A stretch of 12,250 nt of DNA. It comes from Dehalococcoidia bacterium (lineage in GTDB: Bacteria; Chloroflexota; Dehalococcoidia; JAUSJJ01). The DNA lies in contig JAUSJJ010000247.1 of the NCBI GenBank assembly GCA_030647705.1, positions 1 to 12,250 of the forward strand. The letters run 5' to 3'. Made by a program: the position numbers and the translations under genes. Below are positions 1 to 7,842 of this stretch, one piece after another. Numbering within the stretch: the first letter of the stretch is position 1; the number at the start of each line of letters is the position of its first letter. A model generated the notes under the pieces. It saw nothing but the letters and a program-made list of their open reading frames with translations. It ran no database searches and had not been told where the DNA came from.

Positions 1-1429
1 GGGTGTTCTGCATCAGCAGGCAGCCGATTATGGAGTTCATACAAGCGGTCTTGCCGCTGCCGGTGGCGCCTGCAATAAGCAGATGTGGCATCTTGGCGAT
101 GTCCGCCACCACTACCTCGCCGCCCGTGGCCTTGCCCAGGCCTACCGCAAGTTTGCACTTGGTCTGCAGCTTCTGAAAGGCTGCGCTCTCGATGACCCCC
201 CTCACCGTGACCAGGCTGGTAACCGCGTTGGGCACCTCGATGCCAATCACGGATTTGCCGGGGACCGGGGCTTCGATTCTTATCGAAGGCGTCGCCAGCG
301 CCAGCGCCAGGTCATTGGCAAGCGAAGTGATGCGTTCCACCTTGACCCTGGTCTTGGACACCTCTTCCTTATGCTTGACCGGCGCGCCGTTCTTGTCCAG
401 CTTTATCTTGCCGTTGGGCCCCTTCTCCCTGACATCCCTGAATTTCCTGTCCCAACCCGGCTCGATCCCATACTGGGTCACAGATGGACCAGGGTTAATC
501 TGCACTACTGAAGCGTCCACACCGTAGCTGGCCAGCGCCTGTTCGATCAGTTTGGCCCTCTTCTGGCTGTCCGCCTGGCCGAACTCGAAGGTTGTCTCCG
601 GGTCGAGGACCGACATCGGAGGCAACGCCCACCTGCCGGACACCCGGTTGGAGGAGGGCACAACTAGAGCAGCGGGCGGCGCCGTTGCGGCGGGCGCAGG
701 CGCCCGCGCGGCAGGAGGCACGGCTGCAGGCTTGGCGCGTTCCGCCTTAGGCTTCGACTTAGCAGCCACGGGCTCGGGGGACGCAAAGATACCGGAGATC
801 CCGGCGGCAACACGGCCCAAGAAACGCTGCGCTTTTCCGATCAGCAGCCGGAACCAGGCAGCGAACGAACCATGAACAGGGTGCTTGCGATATAGCCTGG
901 CAAGTGCACGTCCTATCTTTGTCCCAAGGACGCTCGCCTGACTGGGGAAAATCAGAATGAAACCGCCCAGGAGCAGGCCGAACACGCGAAGTCCACCCCA
1001 CACATCCGCCGAGCCAAGCACGATGTCCCTGCCGAACGTTCCGCCCAGGCTGGCTTTGAGGAGAAGGCCGTGGTCTGCATTGAAGAAACCAAGGATGCCG
1101 TATGCGGCCAGCCACAATGCCAGCGCGCCGAGCCAGCGATTGCCATGCCTGAACAGGCTCATCAGGCGCCGCCGCCAAACCACCCAGACCAGCGCACCGA
1201 AGCCCAGTCCCACCAACAGGATGCCCCAGCCCAACGTCTCGATGATGCGGTCGCCGGCGCTCCGGTAAAACGCCGCATTGGTAGCCGCTTGCCACACGAT
1301 CAGAACAACCAGTATGAGCAGGATGGTCAACGTGCGCCGGAGGTTTCCGAACAGAAGCCGACCGAGCGCCCGCCACGGGAATCCTCGCGCCTTGCGCCCG
1401 GCCGTTCCGTCTTCGCTGGCTTTCATCAT
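1..1429 (-). CDS. ftsK: FtsK/SpoIIIE DNA translocase, N-terminal 476 residues (runs off left edge)
   Basis: This is a membrane-anchored, ATP-driven double-stranded DNA pump that clears chromosome termini through the division septum. The frame is open from an ATG at 1429 (a second ATG follows at 1426) to the window edge. Visible parts are four hydrophobic segments at about residues 33-47, 67-85, 99-116 and 144-162, then a basic Ala/Pro-rich linker (217-260), the alpha/beta translocase region, and Walker A GATGSGKT at 454-461. Walker B, the rest of the motor and the DNA-reading gamma domain lie outside the window. Between the conserved stretches GPSVTQYGIEP and VKVERI sits a charged insertion (about 326-361) that the E. 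coli and Bacillus proteins lack. The start has no in-frame upstream alternative and only a weak Shine-Dalgarno. It follows RNase J after 53 nt, probably in the same transcript. The family call is certain; the start is likely. Confidence 0.95.
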   Translation of the reverse strand, partial: MMKASEDGTAGRKARGFPWRALGRLLFGNLRRTLTILLILVVLIVWQAATNAAFYRSAGDRIIETLGWGILLVGLGFGALVWVVWRRRLMSLFRHGNRWLGALALWLAAYGILGFFNADHGLLLKASLGGTFGRDIVLGSADVWGGLRVFGLLLGGFILIFPSQASVLGTKIGRALARLYRKHPVHGSFAAWFRLLIGKAQRFLGRVAAGISGIFASPEPVAAKSKPKAERAKPAAVPPAARAPAPAATAPPAALVVPSSNRVSGRWALPPMSVLDPETTFEFGQADSQKRAKLIEQALASYGVDASVVQINPGPSVTQYGIEPGWDRKFRDVREKGPNGKIKLDKNGAPVKHKEEVSKTRVKVERITSLANDLALALATPSIRIEAPVPGKSVIGIEVPNAVTSLVTVRGVIESAAFQKLQTKCKLAVGLGKATGGEVVVADIAKMPHLLIAGATGSGKTACMNSIIGCLLMQNT

Positions 1430-1482
1430 CTGGCTAGTATCCCGCTGGCGCCGAATCCGCCAGGCAACCCAGGAGCTAGATT

Positions 1483-3141
1483 CTACACCATTACCACGAC
1501 GGGCAGAATCATGGGGCGCCGGTGAGTCTGTTTGTGAAGGAATCTGCCCGCGATATCCTTGATCTGGGAACTGACGAACCCCGCCTCCCCCAGGCCCTCA
1601 CCGCTGCCACTCAACGCTTCCACGATCACGTCCTTGGCCTTCTCAATCAGGGCGTCCGATTCCCTCGCGTCGACAAAGCCTCTGGATATCAGGTCGGGGC
1701 GTCCCACTATCTTGCCGGTGCGTTTGTCCGCGGTCACGATGATCACCACGATCCCGTCCCGCGAGAGCGCCTGGCGGTCCCTGAGCACCACCTGGCCGAT
1801 GTCGCCCACGCCCAGGCCATCCACGTATACGTTGCTGTATGGGATCTTGTCCACGATCCTACCCGTTTCGAAGTCCAGTTCCAGGACATCCCCGTCCTCC
1901 ATCACGAACGTCCTTTCGGGCGGCACGCCGACGTCGTGGGCCAGGTGGGCATGAAGTGTCAGGTGACGGAACTCACCGTGGATGGGAACGAAGTACCTCG
2001 GACGGGTCAGGCTGATCATCATCTTCAACTCTTCCTGGCTGCCATGCCCATGCACGTGTACGTCGGAAATCTTGCTGTAGTACACGCTGGCTCCCAGCCT
2101 GAACAGATTGTCGATTGTCCGGTTCACCAGGGCCTCGTTGCCGGGTATGGGCGTCGCGGAGAGGATCACCGTATCTTTGGGCACAATCTGTATCTGAGGA
2201 TGGTCTCCGTTGGCCATCCTCACCAAGCTCGAAGTGGGTTCACCCTGGGTGCCGGTGGCCACGATAGTCACTCTGTCGGGACGAAGAGACTCCAGGTCCT
2301 TCAGCCCCACGAGCGTTCCCTGGGGAATCTTCAGATATCCGAGGTCCCGCGCTATTTCCACGTTGGCTATCATGCTGCGCCCGGTGACCATCACCTTGCG
2401 GTTGTACTTCACGGCGGCATCGATCACCTGCTGCACTCTGGAGATGAGGGAGGCAAACGTAGCTACGATAACGCGTCCCGGCGCTTCGCTCATGATACGT
2501 TCCAGGAAATCGCCCACCACTTTCTCCGAAGGGGTATAACCGGCCATCTCGGCGTACGTGGAATCCGAAAGCAGCAACAACACCCCTTCCGCTCCAAGCT
2601 GGGCCAGCCTGGCGAAGGATGTCGGCCTGCCGTCTACCGGAGTGTGGTCCAGCTTGAAATCGCCGCTGTGAATGACCACTCCGACGGGAGTGCGGATGGC
2701 CAGCGCCGTTGCATCCGGAATGCTATGATTGACCGGCAGAAACTCCACGGAAAACACTCCCAGGTGTATCGTGTCGCCGATCTGCACCACATTGAGCTGA
2801 GACTGCGCCAGAAGCCTGTGCTCCTTGAGCTTGACGGAGATCAGGCCGTGGGTCAACGGAGTCGAATAGACGGGTACAGAGAAACTGGGGAGTATGTAGG
2901 GCAGGGCGCCGATATGGTCTTCATGGCCATGGGTTATGACTAGGCCACATATCCTGTCTTTCTTGTCCAGAAGATAGGACGTATCGGGAATGACCAGGTC
3001 GATTCCCAGCATCTCCTCTTCCGGAAACATCAGCCCGGCGTCGATGAGCAGGATGTCATCGCCGTATTCCAGGGCCATCATGTTCTTGCCGATCTCGCCC
3101 AACCCGCCCAGGGGGATGACCCGTAGCTTGTCTACTGACAT
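1483..3141 (-). CDS. rnj: Ribonuclease J (metallo-beta-lactamase/beta-CASP RNase)
   Basis: RNase J is a cytoplasmic zinc-dependent 5'-3' exoribonuclease and endonuclease for mRNA decay and rRNA maturation, used by many bacteria that lack RNase E. The 552 residues match the usual length. The metal-binding motif HGHEDH is at 71-76, followed by NHS (138-140), SGDFK (159-163), the beta-CASP signatures TGTQGEP (296-302) and HVHGHGSQEE (from 362), and PIHGEFRHL (386-394). The C-terminus ends in the family's usual RRPMILPVV-type tail. The ATG at 3141 has a strong GAGGAAG ribosome site that overlaps the TGA stop of the upstream uracil-DNA glycosylase gene 10 nt away, so the two are probably translationally coupled. 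A single copy is seen, so J1 versus J2 cannot be assigned. Confidence 0.97.
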   Translation of the reverse strand: MSVDKLRVIPLGGLGEIGKNMMALEYGDDILLIDAGLMFPEEEMLGIDLVIPDTSYLLDKKDRICGLVITHGHEDHIGALPYILPSFSVPVYSTPLTHGLISVKLKEHRLLAQSQLNVVQIGDTIHLGVFSVEFLPVNHSIPDATALAIRTPVGVVIHSGDFKLDHTPVDGRPTSFARLAQLGAEGVLLLLSDSTYAEMAGYTPSEKVVGDFLERIMSEAPGRVIVATFASLISRVQQVIDAAVKYNRKVMVTGRSMIANVEIARDLGYLKIPQGTLVGLKDLESLRPDRVTIVATGTQGEPTSSLVRMANGDHPQIQIVPKDTVILSATPIPGNEALVNRTIDNLFRLGASVYYSKISDVHVHGHGSQEELKMMISLTRPRYFVPIHGEFRHLTLHAHLAHDVGVPPERTFVMEDGDVLELDFETGRIVDKIPYSNVYVDGLGVGDIGQVVLRDRQALSRDGIVVIIVTADKRTGKIVGRPDLISRGFVDARESDALIEKAKDVIVEALSGSGEGLGEAGFVSSQIKDIAGRFLHKQTHRRPMILPVVVMV

Positions 3142-3151
3142 GTGGACTTCC

Positions 3152-3748
3152 TCACAGCAACCTCAGTTGCTCTGACCTGTTTTCCTTCTCTGTAGAAACG
3201 TCCATCTCGGCCATGAAGTCCGGCAGCTTCTTCATATCGGCTTCGATGGTCTTGCGCAAGCTCTGCTGATGCAGAGCGGCCGCAGGGTGGTACATAGCGA
3301 CCAAGACAACCCCTTCACGCTTACGAGCGGTACCGTGAATCTTCCCGATTGACTCCCCCGGGAAATAACGGGCCATCGAGTACCTCCCCAGGGTCACGAT
3401 CATCTGGGGAGAAATGAGCTGCAATTGGCGGTCCAGCCACTTGCGGCAAGCGTCGATCTCGGTGGGCAGTGGATCGCGGTTGCCCGGCGGACGGCACTTG
3501 ACCACGTTGCAAATGTAGACATGGCTCCGCTTGAGCCCAGCGGAGATAAGCAGCGATTCCAGGAACTGACCGGCAGGGCCCACGAAGGGCCGTCCCTGCT
3601 GGTCTTCGTGGAAGCCCGGGGCTTCGCCGATGAATACCAGCCGGGCATTCTCCGGGCCTTCTCCCGGAACCGCCTTAGTTCGCTGCTTGCCCAGCCCGCA
3701 GTCCTGGCATTGAGCTATCTTCTGGTACAGCTCAGTTAGCTCTGACAT
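3152..3748 (-). CDS. udg: Family 4 uracil-DNA glycosylase, [4Fe-4S]
   Basis: This enzyme removes uracil, the product of cytosine deamination, from DNA as the first step of base excision repair. At 198 residues it has the family 4 size. Cysteines at 14, 17, 85 and 101 have the spacing of the iron-sulfur cluster ligands of the thermophilic family 4 enzymes. Motif 1 is GEAPG (41-45), followed by GRPFVGPAG (52-60). The C-terminal catalytic-loop motif is HPAAAL (154-159). The ATG at 3748 lies inside the end of the preceding TauE-like gene (17-nt overlap), with AGGA just upstream, so it is translated from the same message. The short tail after residue 180 is polar and not conserved in my recollection. 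Family 5 is less likely because the cluster cysteines and motif 1 fit family 4. Confidence 0.95.
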   Translation of the reverse strand: MSELTELYQKIAQCQDCGLGKQRTKAVPGEGPENARLVFIGEAPGFHEDQQGRPFVGPAGQFLESLLISAGLKRSHVYICNVVKCRPPGNRDPLPTEIDACRKWLDRQLQLISPQMIVTLGRYSMARYFPGESIGKIHGTARKREGVVLVAMYHPAAALHQQSLRKTIEADMKKLPDFMAEMDVSTEKENRSEQLRLL

Positions 3749-4133
3749 TTTCCTGTTCCGGCTTTCGGCTCATCATCATCCGGGCCCCCATGATCAGGAG
3801 GAAACCACTGAAGAGCCGCCGCAACCACAAAGCATCCACTTTGTCCGCCATCCACGCCCCCAGGAAACCGAAGACCACCGCGGACGGGGCTATCAGCAGC
3901 ACCAGCCTCAGGTCTACATTCCCCTGGCGGCGGTGAACGATGGCCCCGGCGGTGGCCGTCGCCACTATGGTTGCCAATGATATCCCCTGCGCCGTGTGCT
4001 GGTCCTGGCCCAGGAGCAAGACCATGCCCGGGACCAGGAATATGCCGCCTCCGACACCCAACATCCCCGCCAGCACTCCGGACGCCAGCCCGATTCCGAG
4101 GACGACGGCCACCGTCAGCGTAGGATCACTCAA
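3732..4133 (-). CDS. Half-size TauE/SafE-type membrane permease, second of a pair
   Basis: The product has 133 residues and about four hydrophobic segments: residues about 8-22, 29-42, 50-66 and 76-94, with a further hydrophobic stretch around 105-120. It carries the family glycine motif GMLGVGGG and the following VPGMVLLLGQDQH. TauE/SafE (DUF81) proteins are inner-membrane carriers tied to export of sulfite, sulfoacetate and other organic anions, and are normally 240-270 residues made of two related halves. This is one half only. The start is a TTG at 4133: an in-frame TGA at 4140-4142 rules out anything longer, and GGTGAG sits 6 nt upstream. It aligns without gaps over 103 positions with its upstream neighbour, about 41 identical by hand count. 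It begins 24 nt after that gene and overlaps udg by 17 nt. The substrate is unknown. Confidence 0.85.
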   Translation of the reverse strand: MSDPTLTVAVVLGIGLASGVLAGMLGVGGGIFLVPGMVLLLGQDQHTAQGISLATIVATATAGAIVHRRQGNVDLRLVLLIAPSAVVFGFLGAWMADKVDALWLRRLFSGFLLIMGARMMMSRKPEQENVRAN

Positions 4134-4157
4134 TGCTGCTCACCGGTGGCCAGACCA

Positions 4158-4523
4158 TCAAGCGTTCCATATCAGCATCCGCAGCGCCACCACGATCATT
4201 ATGAAACCAAAAACCCGCCTTAATTGATAGGCGGGCACGTTCATCATCAACCGGGCGCCGATAATCGCACCCACCACACTCCCCGCTGCCAGTCCGGCTA
4301 CAAGTCCCCACTCGATATACCCGTTCAAGGCGTACTGGACGGCGCCGAACAGGGCTATGAAAACCATTATGGCCAGCGATGTGCCGTGCGCTCGATGCTG
4401 GGTGGCTCCCAAAAATGCTACCATGAACGGTATCATGACTACCCCGCCACCCACCCCGAAGAACCCAGCCAGCAGGCCCGCACAGGCTCCGGCTCCAACG
4501 CCTACCAGGAGGTCACGCTTCAA
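4158..4523 (-). CDS. Half-size TauE/SafE-type membrane permease, first of a pair
   Basis: This is a hydrophobic protein of the TauE/SafE (DUF81) carrier family, with the signature AGFFGVGGG and then ATQHRAHGTSLA. From the start proposed here it has 121 residues, about half the normal family length. The open frame reaches back to a TTG at 4574, but that TTG is part of a -35 box (see promoter). The TTG at 4523 has AGAGGGG 6 nt upstream and gives an N-terminus MKRDLLVGVGAG, which fits the family. The gene is followed 24 nt later by its paralogue. The two probably form a heterodimer equal to one full-length carrier; this is inference. The transported anion cannot be read from the sequence, and no sulfur-metabolism gene is adjacent. 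Confidence is high for the family and moderate for the start. Confidence 0.85.
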   Translation of the reverse strand: MKRDLLVGVGAGACAGLLAGFFGVGGGVVMIPFMVAFLGATQHRAHGTSLAIMVFIALFGAVQYALNGYIEWGLVAGLAAGSVVGAIIGARLMMNVPAYQLRRVFGFIMIVVALRMLIWNA

Positions 4524-4529
4524 ATCCGG

Positions 4530-4536
4530 CCCCTCT
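4530..4536 (-). promoter_or_regulatory. Ribosome-binding site fixing the TTG start at 4523
   Basis: AGAGGGG on the minus strand lies 6 nt before the TTG at 4521-4523. No comparable site precedes the longer TTG at 4574. This decides the start of the first TauE-like gene. Confidence 0.65.
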
Positions 4537-4545
4537 GCCTGATGA

Positions 4546-4574
4546 ATATTAGCATACGATATCTGCCAAGTCAA
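4546..4574 (-). promoter_or_regulatory. Housekeeping-sigma promoter for the TauE pair-udg-rnj-ftsK unit
   Basis: The -35 box TTGACT (4569-4574) is separated by 17 nt from the -10 box TAATAT (4546-4551), which is preceded by TGC, an extended -10. Transcription would start near 4539, giving a leader of about 16 nt that contains the AGAGGGG ribosome site. The -10 matches the consensus at four of six bases, helped by the extended element. It sits in the gap right after tatC, so the downstream genes can be expressed independently of the fab/tat genes. Confidence 0.65.
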
Positions 4575-4609
4575 CGAAGCTGAGGCAGAACGTCCCCCGG
4601 CGTACCTCG

Positions 4610-5335
4610 CTACGGCTTGCGCTGCGGCACGAATATCCGGATCAGCAAAATACCCAGCTCAAAGAGCACCACCAGAGGGACTGCCAACAGCGTCTGATTC
4701 ACCGGGTCCATCGTAGGCGTGATAATGCCGGAGACCACGAAAGCCAGCACGAAAACCCATTTCCGAAAACGGGTCAGCCGCTTCACGCTGAGCACCCTGA
4801 TCTTGCCCAGGAAGAGCATCACCAGCGGCATCTCAAAGGCAGCCCCGATGATGAACAGCAGCCGGGTGACCACTGAGATGTAGTTCCCGATCCTGATTTG
4901 GGGCTTGGCAATATCAGCGGCAAACGGAGGGTTCAGCATGAAGTCGAGCGCGGGCGGCAACAACACGAAGAAGCCGAAAGCCACCCCGGCCGCGAAGAAG
5001 AGGAATACCGCCGGCATGAAGGTGTACAGGTACTTCTTCTCTCTTGGAGTCAGCGCAGGGGCCACGAACATGACCAACTGGTATAGGAGGAACGGCAGGG
5101 ACAATACGATGCCGCACACCAAGGCCACCGTGAAATACGTGCTCCAGAACTCGGTGACCTCTGTATAGATGAAGAGCACAGAAGACGGCGCCAGGGTCGT
5201 GAGGAACCTGATTACCGGTTCCGCAAGAACGAAGCCGACGCCCGTGCAGACGACCACGAAGAGAACAGAATAGATCAGCCGCCGCCTGATCTCGTCCAGG
5301 TGCGCAGCGATAGAGAGCCTGCTATGTTCACTCAC
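4610..5335 (-). CDS. tatC: Sec-independent protein translocase TatC
   Basis: TatC is the polytopic core of the twin-arginine translocase. It binds the RR signal peptide and moves folded proteins across the cytoplasmic membrane. The 241 residues contain six predicted membrane segments. Family signatures are HLDEIRRRL (12-20), LLYQLVMFVAPALTPREKKY (83-102; F90 and E99 correspond to the signal-peptide-binding F94 and E103 of E. coli TatC), the glutamate of FEMP (E168, equivalent to E170), and the ITPTMDP...QTLLAVP region (205-220). The start is GTG at 5335: an in-frame TGA at 5360-5362 limits extension, and the Shine-Dalgarno is poor, which suggests dependence on tatA translation 55 nt upstream. 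No Tat substrate is encoded in the window. Confidence 0.96.
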   Translation of the reverse strand: MSEHSRLSIAAHLDEIRRRLIYSVLFVVVCTGVGFVLAEPVIRFLTTLAPSSVLFIYTEVTEFWSTYFTVALVCGIVLSLPFLLYQLVMFVAPALTPREKKYLYTFMPAVFLFFAAGVAFGFFVLLPPALDFMLNPPFAADIAKPQIRIGNYISVVTRLLFIIGAAFEMPLVMLFLGKIRVLSVKRLTRFRKWVFVLAFVVSGIITPTMDPVNQTLLAVPLVVLFELGILLIRIFVPQRKP

Positions 5336-5390
5336 GGGCGTGATTCCGTGACGGCGATTTCAAAAGGGACCAACGCTATTACTATCGTTG

Positions 5391-5741
5391 TTAGTCGCCC
5401 CTATTCTGACCTTGATCTTGCGGTGTAACGGCCTGTGCCTTCGGCGATGCAGCCGATGCGCCCGTTGACGCGGCGCCCGGGGCTACCGGTCGATTTGCAA
5501 CGGGCCCGGCTTTCGGGGACGCGGCTGACTCAACGTCAGACTTCACTGACTCGATCTCTTTCTTGGCGGCTTCCACTTCCTGGTTGATCTGCCTGGTCAT
5601 CTCTGTGGTAGCCTTGCGGACCTCCCGCATTGTCTTGCCGATCTGTCCCGCGATTTCAGGCAGCTTCATGGGCCCGAAGACGATGAGTATGATGACCAGT
5701 ACTACCAGTATTTCTAACGGCCCTAAACCAAGAAAGTCCAT
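5391..5741 (-). CDS. tatA: Twin-arginine translocase TatA/TatB family subunit
   Basis: This 116-residue protein has the TatA/B design. A short N-terminal membrane helix (about 9-22) is followed by the hinge FGPMKLPEIA (22-31), an amphipathic helix to about residue 45, a charged helical stretch to about 70, and a disordered Ala/Pro/Ser/Gln tail. TatA oligomers form the protein-conducting part, while TatB links cargo recognition to TatC. Glutamate at position 10 in the membrane helix and the GP hinge are TatB-like; the overall sequence also fits the single TatA/E type of Gram-positive-style systems. I use tatA as a neutral name. The ATG at 5741 follows an AAGGGGTGGG ribosome site. tatC follows after 55 nt, giving a minimal two-gene Tat operon, and acpP precedes it by 42 nt. 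Confidence 0.92.
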   Translation of the reverse strand: MDFLGLGPLEILVVLVIILIVFGPMKLPEIAGQIGKTMREVRKATTEMTRQINQEVEAAKKEIESVKSDVESAASPKAGPVANRPVAPGAASTGASAASPKAQAVTPQDQGQNRGD

Positions 5742-5783
5742 TGGCCCACCCCTTCCTATTCGCCCACTCCCACCGGCGCCTGA

Positions 5784-6528
<745 letters not shown>

Positions 6529-6560
6529 CTACCGCTCTTTTCAATGTGCCTGCCCGGACG

Positions 6561-7337
6561 CTATCCCACGAACGGCAAGCCGCCTTTAACCGCGAGCACC
6601 TCTCCAGTGACATAGTCGGACGCATCGGAAGCCAGATACACCACGGCCGCCGCAATGTCCTCAGGCCGGCCCAGTCGGCCCATCGGTATCGATTTCAGCC
6701 GTTTTTCTCTGAGTTCGGGGCGGGTGCGGAACAATTCCTCTACCAGAGCCGTAGCCACCGTGCCCGGCGCGATGGCATTGACTCTAATGCCCAGAGGCGC
6801 CAGTTCCATGGCCAGTGTCTGAGTCAAATTGATCACTCCAGCCTTGGCCACCCCGTAATGCGGCGCCGGCGTATAGGCGCCCATACCCGCAACAGAGCTG
6901 ATGTTGATGATCACGCCCTTCTTCTGGGCCGCCATCACCTTCCCCACCGCCTTGCAGCACAGGAAGACGCTCTTGAGATTCAGAGTTATGCCCCGGTCCC
7001 AGTCCTCCTCTTTGGTCTCGAGCAAAGGGCCCACGATACCCAGGAGTCCGCCCGCATTGTTTACCAGCACATCGATCCTGCCAAACTCCGCGAGGGTCCG
7101 TCTCACCACATTGTCCACCTGGCTGGCGATCCGCACGTCGGCAGGCACCACCAGCGCTTTGCGACCCCGACTTCTGATCTCAGCAGCAGTCTGCTCGGCC
7201 CGGCTGGGCTCCAACTCGGCAGCAACAATATCGGCGCCGGCCTCGGCCAAGCCCAGGGCGATACCTCTGCCTATCCCCTGACCAGCGCCGGTAACGATCG
7301 CCACCCTGTCCGTCAACGCGAATGAAGACAAGCCCAT
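6561..7337 (-). CDS. SDR-family NAD(P)-dependent oxidoreductase (FabG-like, substrate unknown)
   Basis: This is a classical short-chain dehydrogenase/reductase of 258 residues with a Rossmann fold. The cofactor motif is TGAGQGIG (16-23), then NNAG (93-96), Asn120, and the catalytic triad Ser148, Tyr161 and Lys165 (YGVAKAG). All active-site residues are present. It resembles 3-oxoacyl-ACP reductases and also gluconate 5-dehydrogenase and hydroxysteroid-dehydrogenase-type SDRs. Since a better FabG lies about 500 nt upstream, this copy could be a second ketoreductase or act on another hydroxy/keto substrate. The acidic E41 at the end of the second beta strand hints at NAD(H) preference, which is inference. 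The ATG at 7337 follows AGGAGAAGGAG. A 166-nt gap (7338-7503) separates it from the Mth938 gene; I found no clear promoter there. Confidence 0.92.
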   Translation of the reverse strand: MGLSSFALTDRVAIVTGAGQGIGRGIALGLAEAGADIVAAELEPSRAEQTAAEIRSRGRKALVVPADVRIASQVDNVVRRTLAEFGRIDVLVNNAGGLLGIVGPLLETKEEDWDRGITLNLKSVFLCCKAVGKVMAAQKKGVIINISSVAGMGAYTPAPHYGVAKAGVINLTQTLAMELAPLGIRVNAIAPGTVATALVEELFRTRPELREKRLKSIPMGRLGRPEDIAAAVVYLASDASDYVTGEVLAVKGGLPFVG

Positions 7338-7503
7338 TTTTTCTCCTTCTCCTGGTCGAAGCCACGGCTATCGCCAAGCAACACACCTTCTGGAAATCAC
7401 GGTGGGGGTGGCGTCACCCAACGAAAATCGCACACGACGTCCACCCCTCGGCATGACGATACCCCGATGCGAACCAGGACTGACGGCCTGGCCAGACAAG
7501 CAG

Positions 7504-7842
7504 CTAGCAAGTCAGATGTATGGCCGCCACCGCACGCTGCGAGCTGCAGATCTGGTTGTAGATACGGCAAGCCTCAATGGTATCGCGAGCGATTACTTTG
7601 ATGCTGAGGTCTTCGAGTTTGCGCAGGGTCTCGGGAAGCATCTGTACCAGGCCCGGACGGCCGGTCCCCAGGACCAGAACATCCGGCTTCAGGTGCAGTA
7701 TCTCTTCCACGTCATTCAGACAGACCTGATGGCAATCCTTCCTTCCCCAATCAGCCTCCACGTGATCCGGATAGATGATCACATCGGAGTGATACTTCTT
7801 TCCGTCGACTGTTATCTCCCCAAAGCGATAGAAGTCGATCAT
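7504..7842 (-). CDS. Mth938-like (DUF498/NDUFAF3-type) domain protein
   Basis: The 112 residues span a single Mth938 domain. The start FYRFGEITVDGKKYHSDVII (residues 4-23) leads to the hallmark PDVLVLGTGRPGLVQMLPET (53-72), then ARDTIEACRIYN and the C-terminal RAVAAIHL. The family includes archaeal MTH938 and the mitochondrial complex I assembly factor NDUFAF3. The bacterial function is not established. Its ATG overlaps the fabG stop by 4 nt (ATGA), so the two are translationally coupled and presumably made in similar amounts. No hydrolase or oxidoreductase motif is evident beyond the conserved GTG(R) loop. I am confident about the family; the role is unknown. Confidence 0.9.
   Translation of the reverse strand: MIDFYRFGEITVDGKKYHSDVIIYPDHVEADWGRKDCHQVCLNDVEEILHLKPDVLVLGTGRPGLVQMLPETLRKLEDLSIKVIARDTIEACRIYNQICSSQRAVAAIHLTC

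Noticed and set aside
759..1376. Minus-strand open frame of 205 codons inside the ftsK region
   Set aside because: It is out of frame with ftsK, whose own frame is continuous and carries membrane segments and Walker A. The alternative is Arg/Pro/Gly-rich and unlike any family.
1430..1482. A promoter for ftsK in the rnj-ftsK gap (TTGCCT...GATACT)
   Set aside because: The spacing is about 20 nt and the matches are weak at both boxes, so it is indistinguishable from chance.
1522..2943. Open frame of 473 codons on the plus strand opposite RNase J
   Set aside because: It is entirely antisense to a clear RNase J, is rich in His/Arg/Gln with no recognisable motif, and is explained by the codon bias of the real gene.
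7338..7503. GGGTG-ACGC-CACCC hairpin in the Mth938-SDR gap as a terminator
   Set aside because: The five-pair stem has no following T-run and lies well downstream of the Mth938 stop. I also found no promoter in this 166-nt gap.
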